A stretch of 43,610 bases of DNA, taken from the NCBI GenBank assembly GCA_021851325.1, contig JAJZDZ010000023.1, positions 1 through 43,610 of the forward strand, in the 5' to 3' direction. Below are positions 37,167 through 43,610 of the stretch, piece after piece (position 1 is the first letter of the stretch; each line of letters begins with the position of its first letter). The DNA is from Pseudomonadota bacterium (GTDB lineage Bacteria; Pseudomonadota; Alphaproteobacteria; Micropepsales; Micropepsaceae). A program made the translations under genes and the position numbers. A model generated the notes under the pieces. The model was not told where the DNA came from, did not search any database, and was given only the letters and a program-made list of their open reading frames with translations.

Positions 37167-37637
37167 CTAGCTCGGCTGATCCGCGCGCGGGTGAAGCGAC
37201 TCGACTGCGCGAGCTCGGGCTTCAAAGGCGTCGCTCATGCGGATAAGAACGTGAGCGAATGCTTGCCCGGCGATGGCACCAAGAAGCCGATTTTTGAATT
37301 CAAATTCGATGGCAAAGTTTACCTGACAGCGCTCACCGTCGGGGCTAAATGCCCAATCATTGCGAAGATGGCGGAATACGCCTTCGGTTTGCGTAACCGC
37401 TATCGTACGAGCAATCGGATCGAGCACTATCCTGCTCGTATAACGTTCACGAAATGCCTTGAACCCGACGAGCATTTCCGCCGTTATAATCTCGCGGGAG
37501 CCATCCTTCTGGCGCGAAAGAACGCGTAATCCCATGCACCACGGCAGAAATTGCGGATATCGCTCCACGTCCGCAACCACCGCATACATGAGGTCGGCTG
37601 AGTAAGGAACCGTTCGGGTTTCGCTATGTGCAGTCAC
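37167..37637 (-). CDS. COQ10/RatA-like START-domain protein
   Basis: A 156-residue polyketide-cyclase/START-fold protein from a GTG at 37637. An ATG at 37703 would overlap lipA by 56 bases, so the start is uncertain, and neither has a clear ribosome binding site. ETRTVPYSADLMYAVVADVERYPQFLPWC and FAIEFEFKNRLLGAIAGQAF are typical of the COQ10/RatA family. Mitochondrial COQ10 and its alphaproteobacterial kin are thought to bind ubiquinone and aid respiration; E. coli RatA was described as a ribosome anti-associating toxin. The position directly after lipA is common in alphaproteobacteria. The COQ10 reading is therefore favoured. Confidence 0.88.
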   Translation of the reverse strand: MTAHSETRTVPYSADLMYAVVADVERYPQFLPWCMGLRVLSRQKDGSREIITAEMLVGFKAFRERYTSRIVLDPIARTIAVTQTEGVFRHLRNDWAFSPDGERCQVNFAIEFEFKNRLLGAIAGQAFAHVLIRMSDAFEARARAVESLHPRADQPS

Positions 37638-37647
37638 GTGCAGAGTA

Positions 37648-38607
37648 TCAGCTGTGACGCGCGGCCCGAGCAGCCCGTAACTGCGCGAAGTCCGCATCCG
37701 CATGATAGGAAGAACGCGTCAGCGGGCTTGCTGAAACCATCAGAAATCCCTTGGCGCGGGCGATCGCTTCCAGCCCCTGAAACTCCTCGGGTGTCCAGAA
37801 CCGGTCTAGCGGTGCATGGCGACGAGTAGGCTGCAGGTACTGACCTATCGTCAGAAAATCAACGTCGGCGGCTCGCAGATCATCCATTACTTGCATGATT
37901 TCATCGCGGCTCTCACCCAAACCAACCATAAGCCCTGATTTGGTGAATACGTCGGGAGCAAGTTCCTTGGCCCGCTCTAAGAGGCGAAGGCTCGCATAGT
38001 AGCGCGCGCCTGGGCGCACTTTCAGATAGAGCCGGGGTACGGTTTCCAGATTATGATTGAACACATCCGGCGGGGTATTCATGAGGCTCTCGATCGCCCC
38101 TGCTTTCCGCAAAAAATCGGGCGTCAGGACCTCGATGGTAGTACGTGGACTAGCCTCGCGAATAGCGAGAATTGTAGCAGAAAAGTGCCCGGCTCCTCCG
38201 TCGGGCAGATCATCACGGTCCACCGAGGTGACCACCACGTGTTTAAGCCCAAGCTCCGCCACGGCCTTCGCAACGTTCTGGGGCTCCAGGGGGTCAAGCC
38301 CATTGGGCAGTCCTGTCTTAACATTGCAAAAGGCGCACGCCCGTGTGCAGGTGTCGCCCATAATCATCATCGTCGCATGATGCTGGCTCCAGCACTCGCC
38401 AATGTTTGGGCAACCCGCCTCCTCGCACACGGTGTGGAGGTTGTTGGTGCGTACTATTTCCCTGGTTTCACTATAAACAGGGCTGCCTGGAGCCTTAACC
38501 CGGATCCAGTCTGGTTTGCGCAGTACAGCACTCTCGGGCTTGTGGGCCTTTTCCGGGTGCCGAAGGGTGCGCCGCTCGGCGCTGGCCTGATCGAAGACTG
38601 TAGTCAT
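37648..38607 (-). CDS. lipA: Lipoyl synthase
   Basis: A 319-residue radical-SAM enzyme that inserts two sulfurs into octanoyl groups on lipoyl-dependent enzymes. The auxiliary cluster motif [13 protein letters not shown] and the radical-SAM motif [13 protein letters not shown] (C-x3-C-x2-C) are both intact, and the conserved C-terminal R-S-S-Y-H-A appears ([12 protein letters not shown]). The ATG at 38607 gives the normal length, with the longer frame running 20 codons upstream. It precedes the COQ10-like gene and is divergent from the acyl-CoA synthetase gene. Confidence 0.97.
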   Translation of the reverse strand: MTTVFDQASAERRTLRHPEKAHKPESAVLRKPDWIRVKAPGSPVYSETREIVRTNNLHTVCEEAGCPNIGECWSQHHATMMIMGDTCTRACAFCNVKTGLPNGLDPLEPQNVAKAVAELGLKHVVVTSVDRDDLPDGGAGHFSATILAIREASPRTTIEVLTPDFLRKAGAIESLMNTPPDVFNHNLETVPRLYLKVRPGARYYASLRLLERAKELAPDVFTKSGLMVGLGESRDEIMQVMDDLRAADVDFLTIGQYLQPTRRHAPLDRFWTPEEFQGLEAIARAKGFLMVSASPLTRSSYHADADFAQLRAARAARHS

Positions 38608-38734
38608 GGCCCCTACATATAGGGACGAGACAAGAAAATCACCTGCCTGGCAGGCCCGATTGGGCATTTTGCCCGACGGGCGGGTAGGGTAACCTGTGCT
38701 GGAGCAGGCCGCCGATCATGGCAAAGGAGCAGCC

Positions 38735-40333
38735 TTGACTATCGCCAATGTCGCCGCCGCCTCCGGCGAGGAAGCGCTTGGGTTTGACCGTGACCGGGTC
38801 GAAAAGCCGGTTTTCCATGCACTTTTGGAGGCACGGGCAAGATTCGGAGGTCAGCGGCCCATCCTCGTCGACGGTGACGAACGGGTGCTCGTATATGACG
38901 AAGTCGTGCGGGCGGCACTGGCCCTAGGCCACGCGCTGCGTCGGGGAAGCCATCCGGGTGAGGCGGTGGGGGTCATGCTTCCCACCGGGGCTGCGGCAAT
39001 AATTGCCTTTTTTGCCCTTTCAGCCTTTGGCCGAGTACCCGCGATGCTCAACTTCACTGCAGGCACAGCGGGCGTAAATTCGGCCATCCGCATCGCCAAG
39101 GTACGGCGCGTGATCACAGCGCGCCGCTTCATCGAATTAGCAAAACTCGAGGAACTCATTGTTGCTCTCGATAAAGAAATTGAAGTCGTTTATCTCGAGG
39201 ACGTTCGCGAAGGTTTAACCTTGGTCAATAAGGGGGCCGCAGCCATCGGCCAATACGCTCCGGTACTGATCGCCGCCCGTCCCGACCACGGAAAGCCTGC
39301 GGTTCTTCTCTTTACCTCAGGCACCGAGGGAGAGCCTAAAGGCGTTGCGTTAAGCCACCAAAATTTATTGAGCAACGTTGAACAGGTTCGGTTGCATATC
39401 GCCCTTTATGAGAACGACATTTTGTTTAATCCATTGCCTACCTTTCATTGCTTTGGACTCACCGTTGGGGCGCTGATGCCAATGCTGCTAGGCATCAAAG
39501 TCGTATGTCATCCAACGCCACTGCAACCGAAGGAAATCGTTCGCCGCATACGAGCCAGCGGTGCGACCATACTTCTTTCGACAGATACCTTTATTTCACA
39601 ATATGGGCGCGCGGGTGAATCTGGAGATCTCAATTCTTTGCGACTAGCGGTTTGCGGAGCAGAGCGACTGCGCGACGAAACGCGAGCATTATTGCGCAAA
39701 AAATATGCGATTGAACTTCTTGAAGGTTATGGGGTTACCGAGGCTTCTCCGGTTATCGCGGCGAATCAACCTGGAGCCAACCGCTCGGGAACTGTTGGTC
39801 GCTTCATGCATGGAATGCAATATCGACTGGATCCAGTCGAGGGCATTCCAAATGCAGGGCGCCTTTTTGTGCGTGGTCCCAATGTGATGCTTGGTTATAT
39901 GTCAGCGAGTAACCCAGGAGTTATTATACCTCCAAAAGATGGCTGGCACGATACCGGAGACGTCGTTAGCGTCGACGAAGAAGGATTCGTCGCCATTCGC
40001 GGCCGCCTTAAACGCTTCGCCAAAGTCGGGGGCGAGGTGGTCTCACTTGCTGCCGTCGAAAGTTGTGCCTCGGCACTGTGGCCAGATCATAGCCACGCTG
40101 CAATCGCTATCGCTGATGGCCGCAAGGGAGAACAGATTATTCTCGTTACGACCAATAGAGAGGCTGATCGTTCAGATCTACTTGGATGGGCGCACAATCA
40201 TGGGGTACCTGAGCTAAGCGTACCTCGCCAAATAGTTGTGACCGACGAGATACCCGTACTCGGTACAGGCAAAACGGATTATGGCAAAGTTCAAAAGCTC
40301 GTCGCTGCACAGTCGATCTCCGTGGCGCGTTAG
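38735..40333 (+). CDS. AMP-binding acyl-CoA/acyl-ACP synthetase
   Basis: A 532-residue ANL-superfamily adenylating enzyme. The P-loop-like LLFTSGTEGEPKGVALSH, the LPTFHCFGLT segment, GYGVTEASPV and the C-terminal GKTDYGKV with the catalytic Lys are all visible. It resembles the acyl-ACP synthetase half of Aas (2-acylglycerophosphoethanolamine acyltransferase) more than short-chain acetyl-CoA synthetases, which suggests long-chain fatty acids. I choose the TTG at 38735 because AAAGGAG lies five bases upstream; a GTG at 38696 with a weaker site would add 13 residues. Single gene, divergent from lipA. Confidence 0.88.
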   Translation: MTIANVAAASGEEALGFDRDRVEKPVFHALLEARARFGGQRPILVDGDERVLVYDEVVRAALALGHALRRGSHPGEAVGVMLPTGAAAIIAFFALSAFGRVPAMLNFTAGTAGVNSAIRIAKVRRVITARRFIELAKLEELIVALDKEIEVVYLEDVREGLTLVNKGAAAIGQYAPVLIAARPDHGKPAVLLFTSGTEGEPKGVALSHQNLLSNVEQVRLHIALYENDILFNPLPTFHCFGLTVGALMPMLLGIKVVCHPTPLQPKEIVRRIRASGATILLSTDTFISQYGRAGESGDLNSLRLAVCGAERLRDETRALLRKKYAIELLEGYGVTEASPVIAANQPGANRSGTVGRFMHGMQYRLDPVEGIPNAGRLFVRGPNVMLGYMSASNPGVIIPPKDGWHDTGDVVSVDEEGFVAIRGRLKRFAKVGGEVVSLAAVESCASALWPDHSHAAIAIADGRKGEQIILVTTNREADRSDLLGWAHNHGVPELSVPRQIVVTDEIPVLGTGKTDYGKVQKLVAAQSISVAR

Positions 40334-40628
40334 CAGTGTTCCCGCCATTGGGCGCGAATCACAGGAGTAGAGGTCGCGCTACCTTTCCTGCGGCGACCGC
40401 CCTCTGTTTCCAAGGCCGCTTCGAAACTGCAACTGCGGAACAATGTAATCGCAGAAAACATATCTTTATACACAGAGGTTTGCTCAAGCATACGAGCCAT
40501 TAACCGGACGTCGTTCATTTCTGGCATTTCGCAATGCAAAAACCATTTCGCCGTGCAGCGCGAATAGCCTAGCCTGCAATACGTGCCACCGACCGGCACA
40601 CCTCACTCCGAACGAGCCAGGACTGTCG

Positions 40629-41846
40629 ATGCTGTATGCAACCTACCAGAGTTCTAACGACCTGCTTACCCCCTGGCGTAGGGCCGCCGAACTTCTCGAG
40701 CGCAGTTTTCGGGGCACGGCGCCGTTCTGGTGGATGGAACATGGGCTTCAAAGCCTGGGGGCCGCGGCAGAAATGCTGAGCAGGTACCGGCTCCAGCATG
40801 ATCGTCCGGACTTTGGTATCAAACAGGTTGCGGCGGGCGAGCAAGGCCTTCGCGTCGAGGAGGTAGTCGTTCGGGCTGACGATTTTTCCCAATTGGTACA
40901 CTTTTATAAAGACGGGCCCACTGTCCAACCGCGTGTATTGCTGATTGCACCCTGGGCGGGTCACTTCTCGACCTTGCTACGCGATACCGCCGCAACATTG
41001 CTTGCGGATCATGATGTCTATCTCACTGATTGGCGAAACGCGCGCGACGTCCCGCGCGCGGCTGGCTCATTTGGGCTTGACAGTTACATCGCGCAGCTAA
41101 TCGACTACCTCTCTTACTTGGGACCCGACACGCACTTGGTTGCGGTATGCCAGCCATGCCCCGCAGCCCTCGCAGCAGTCGCAGCGATGGCAGCTAGTGA
41201 TCATCCGGCCCAGCCGCGAACTATGACCTTGATGGCAGGACCGATCGACACCCGAATAAATCCAACCGTTGTCAATGAGTTGGCGACTTCCCATCCAATT
41301 TCCTGGTTTGAGCGAAATCTGATTTCTACCGTTCCCTATCGGTATCCCGGTGCAACGCGACGCGTGTACCCCGGCTTTATGCAGGTTGGCGCATTCATGT
41401 CGATGAATCCGGTACGCCATTGGCAGGCGCACGTGGACCTTTTCGCCGAGATGTCCCGCGGTAATGCCGAAAGGGCTAAATCCATTCGTGACTTTTACGA
41501 CGAATACTTTTCGGTTCTTGATCTTCCCGCTGAGTTCTACCTGGAAACGGTTGAGAGGATATTCCAAGAGTTCCAGCTGCCTAGAGGTCGTTTTACCTGG
41601 CAGAAGCAACCAATTGAACCGGCCTCAATCAGGAACACAGCTTTGCTCACCGTTGAAGGTGGACGGGACGATATCTGCGGTATCGGGCAGACGGAAGCTG
41701 CACATACGCTATGCACATCAATTCCCCGCACGCGCAAGCAGCACTATTTTCATCCGGAGGCAGGTCATTACGGCGTCTTTTCCGGACGTCGATGGCAGCG
41801 AGATATCTATCCGGTTATCCGGGACTTTATTGCCGGGAATGCGTAA
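40629..41846 (+). CDS. phaZ: Intracellular polyhydroxybutyrate depolymerase
   Basis: A 405-residue cytosolic alpha/beta hydrolase that degrades stored native PHB granules. The nucleophile is a cysteine, Cys174, in HLVAVCQPCPAALAAV, which is the i-PHB depolymerase signature rather than a serine lipase box. The likely Asp and His are in VEGGRDDICGIGQTEAAH and HPEAGHYGVFSG. Segment WWMEHGLQSLGAAAEMLSRY near the N-terminus is typical of the family. No PHA synthase or phasin gene is present. The 295 bases upstream contain no convincing gene and must hold its promoter. It is convergent with meaB. Confidence 0.93.
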   Translation: MLYATYQSSNDLLTPWRRAAELLERSFRGTAPFWWMEHGLQSLGAAAEMLSRYRLQHDRPDFGIKQVAAGEQGLRVEEVVVRADDFSQLVHFYKDGPTVQPRVLLIAPWAGHFSTLLRDTAATLLADHDVYLTDWRNARDVPRAAGSFGLDSYIAQLIDYLSYLGPDTHLVAVCQPCPAALAAVAAMAASDHPAQPRTMTLMAGPIDTRINPTVVNELATSHPISWFERNLISTVPYRYPGATRRVYPGFMQVGAFMSMNPVRHWQAHVDLFAEMSRGNAERAKSIRDFYDEYFSVLDLPAEFYLETVERIFQEFQLPRGRFTWQKQPIEPASIRNTALLTVEGGRDDICGIGQTEAAHTLCTSIPRTRKQHYFHPEAGHYGVFSGRRWQRDIYPVIRDFIAGNA

Positions 41847-41849
41847 CTG

Positions 41850-42833
41850 TCAGGAATGCTGAAAGGCTTCCACGAGGTTACGTGCCGCGGCATGTGGCAG
41901 AAGCCGACTGCCCAGAACGTCCGCCTCTATGCGTTTTGCAGCTTCGGCACTGCGAGGATCGCTGAGGATCCGCTCTGTAAGGACGCTCTGGACTTCACTC
42001 CAGAACCAGCCACGGGCCTGTTCTTGGCGCAACTGCAGCAGGTGCCCATTTTGCGATAGCTTATCGTGAAGTGAATTGAGCGTAGCCCATGCTTCCGCGA
42101 TAGCAAAACCTTCATGCGCTGAAACCGCCATAACTGCAGGTGCAATTGAAGGGTATTTAGGGCGCATCAGGTGAAGGGCCATACGATAGTCTGCAACGGC
42201 CCTGCGAGCAGCTGCCGCCAGGTCACCATCTGCTTTGGTTACGAGTACCAGATCAGCAAGCTCCATTGCTCCACGCTTGATGCCCTGCAATTCGTCCCCG
42301 CCGCCGGGGCTGGCGAGCAAAACGAATATGTCAACCATCTCCGATACTGCGGTTTCAGACTGTCCAACACCAACCGTCTCAATTATTACCACATCGAAGC
42401 CAGCCGCTTCGGTGAGTAGCATTGCCTCCCGTGTACGGCGCGCAACGCCACCCAACGTTGGCCCCGCCGGGGAGGGACGGATGAAAGCCGCGGGATCTCG
42501 CGACAGGCTTGCCATTCTGGTCTTGTCACCAAGGATGGAGCCGCCTGATCGCTGCGAGGATGGATCAACCGCCAGCACTGCAACCTTGTGGCCAAGACCT
42601 GTCAAATGTTTGCCAAATACCTCGATGAAACTCGACTTGCCCGCACCAGGGGCTCCCGAAATACCAAGGCGGCAGGCATTTCCAGTCTGCGGTAGAAGTC
42701 CGGTCAATAGCACCTCAGCGTCGCTCGCGTCGCTTGGGCGTTTGGATTCAACCAGGGTTATAGCCCGCGCCAGCGCACGTCGGTCGCCTGCGCGAATTTG
42801 TAAGGCTAGATCGCGGAGATGAGTATCGGTCAC
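41850..42833 (-). CDS. meaB: Methylmalonyl-CoA mutase-associated GTPase MeaB
   Basis: A 327-residue G3E-family P-loop GTPase (ArgK/MeaB). Walker A is GAPGAGKSS (60-68), the switch region [13 protein letters not shown] and base-recognition VTKADGD follow, and the C-terminal helices support dimerisation. MeaB gates adenosylcobalamin loading into, and protects, methylmalonyl-CoA mutase, whose gene lies about 4.7 kb away on the opposite strand. The gene is convergent with phaZ with only three bases between stops, and divergent from the DUF3108-type gene. Confidence 0.95.
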   Translation of the reverse strand: MTDTHLRDLALQIRAGDRRALARAITLVESKRPSDASDAEVLLTGLLPQTGNACRLGISGAPGAGKSSFIEVFGKHLTGLGHKVAVLAVDPSSQRSGGSILGDKTRMASLSRDPAAFIRPSPAGPTLGGVARRTREAMLLTEAAGFDVVIIETVGVGQSETAVSEMVDIFVLLASPGGGDELQGIKRGAMELADLVLVTKADGDLAAAARRAVADYRMALHLMRPKYPSIAPAVMAVSAHEGFAIAEAWATLNSLHDKLSQNGHLLQLRQEQARGWFWSEVQSVLTERILSDPRSAEAAKRIEADVLGSRLLPHAAARNLVEAFQHS

Positions 42834-42909
42834 GCTAGAACCACAATTCCCTGTTTCAATCTTGCCGGCCTCCTAGTGTGGCCAATGGAAAGCTTGAACG
42901 GAAGCGCAA

Positions 42910-43610
42910 ATGCGGCAAATTCTGTGGGGCATCATAGCCCTGTCGGCTGTCGTCTGGTTGACTTCCGTCAGTGCCGCGGCCGCGAAAACCCAACTCGCGC
43001 GACACAGTGATAGTCGCGTCGACATTACTTATGAACTGCGCTACTGGTTCATACCATTCGGACATACCAACTACCAGGTTACGTATGACGACAGCACCTA
43101 CCAAGCTACATCGCATTTCAATACCAGCGGCCTTGTTAGTGTATTCTGGCAGGCCCAGATCAGTGCCGGGGTCAGCGGTTGGCTGAGACGCCATAAAATT
43201 GTACCGTTTGTTTATGACTCATATGCGCGGCGTTCAGGAGGAAAGTTTCAACAGGTCAAGCTTTTCTTTCAAAAGGCGGGACCGCCGATATTATTTGCCA
43301 GTCCACCGTACAATACAAAACGGTACCCGGTATCGGCAAGGGAGCAAGAGGCAGGCATTGACCCGATGAGTGCCATTAGCTTTATTTTGACTGGAATGTC
43401 AGCGACACCGCTACAACCGTGTGGACGAATTGTACGGGTTTTTGACGGGCGCCGGCGATACGACATCTCATTTTCCTTTCTCCATAACGACACAGCCAGC
43501 CACTACCATTTGCAAGGAGCAAATGGAGTGCATGTCTGTGCTGTGCAGTATCGTCAGATTGCCGGCTTCAAACCCAACCTGCTGCGGGGTAAAAATCTCT
43601 GGCCTCCGAT
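42910..43610 (+). CDS. Exported DUF3108-like protein (C-terminus cut by window edge)
   Basis: An open frame of at least 233 codons from the ATG at 42910, with GGAAG five bases upstream, running off the right end. Residues 1-25 (MRQILWGIIALSAVVWLTSV ...SAAAA) form a signal peptide. The rest is beta-rich, with YELRYWFIPFGHTNYQVTYD and YDSYARRSGGKFQQVKLFF, which resembles DUF3108 periplasmic/outer-membrane-associated proteins of unknown function. Its stop is not in the window. Divergent from meaB with about 76 bases between starts. Confidence 0.75.
   Translation, partial: MRQILWGIIALSAVVWLTSVSAAAAKTQLARHSDSRVDITYELRYWFIPFGHTNYQVTYDDSTYQATSHFNTSGLVSVFWQAQISAGVSGWLRRHKIVPFVYDSYARRSGGKFQQVKLFFQKAGPPILFASPPYNTKRYPVSAREQEAGIDPMSAISFILTGMSATPLQPCGRIVRVFDGRRRYDISFSFLHNDTASHYHLQGANGVHVCAVQYRQIAGFKPNLLRGKNLWPP

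Noticed and set aside
40330..40599. Minus-strand open frame of up to 89 codons (62 from an internal ATG at 40518) filling the gap before phaZ
   Set aside because: No ribosome binding site, no family resemblance, and its stop overlaps the acyl-CoA synthetase stop only by chance-level arrangement; kept as a low-probability small gene.

Overview
The window is a chromosomal stretch of a moderately GC-rich alphaproteobacterium. The case rests on several gene arrangements typical of that class: an F1-only ATP synthase operon (atpHAGDC, with no F0 genes beside it), an usg gene, a helicase / S4-domain / 7Fe-ferredoxin / CarD run, lipA followed by a COQ10-like START-domain gene, and a fused GH17-glycosyltransferase of the NdvB/NdvC type. 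I cannot place the order or genus from the sequence alone. Genes are tightly packed, with many 1-4 bp stop/start overlaps. I see no tRNA, rRNA or CRISPR array.

Layout. 1-300: the last 35 codons of an IS110-like transposase, then a 57-residue rubredoxin gene on the minus strand. 358-2568 (minus): a cytochrome P450 and a ferritin-like diiron protein, so that three redox metalloproteins lie in tandem downstream of the ATP synthase operon. 2652-7687 (minus): atpH-A-G-D-C. 8029-12758: a flavin reductase, signal peptidase I, a queD-like/queF pair (queuosine pathway), a PNPOx-like flavoprotein, tag and ygfZ. 12829-19545: a methyltransferase translationally coupled to a dihydroorotase-like amidohydrolase, usg, acuI, a LysE-type exporter, a YegD-like Hsp70, and an exported DsrE-like protein. 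19542-30184: a DsbA-like thioredoxin, an SDR, a Nudix hydrolase, an FKBP, the 884-residue GH17-GT2 synthase, an FAD-linked 2-hydroxyacid oxidase coupled to sua5, cytochrome b561, an MBL hydrolase and an MscS channel. 30312-34562 (minus): the helicase, S4, fdxA and carD genes, closed by a clear intrinsic terminator. 35009-43610: methylmalonyl-CoA mutase, COQ10-like, lipA, an acyl-CoA synthetase, an intracellular PHB depolymerase, the mutase chaperone meaB, and the start of a DUF3108-type exported protein.

How the genes fit together. The right third leans towards short-chain acyl-CoA and storage-polymer metabolism: mutase plus its G-protein MeaB, PHB depolymerase, acyl-CoA synthetase, and further left the acrylyl-CoA reductase. 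The left end couples energy conversion (F1-ATPase) with an uncharacterised rubredoxin/P450/diiron oxidation cassette. The middle is housekeeping: queuosine, DNA repair, Fe-S and lipoate maturation, protein export and folding.

I do not see a defence island or an unmistakable new system. The most unusual points are the rubredoxin-P450-diiron cassette next to an IS110 remnant, a QueD homologue lacking the usual catalytic Cys and Glu beside an intact queF, a dihydroorotase-like enzyme with Gln replacing the first metal-binding His, and a long imperfect stem-loop between atpG and atpD.
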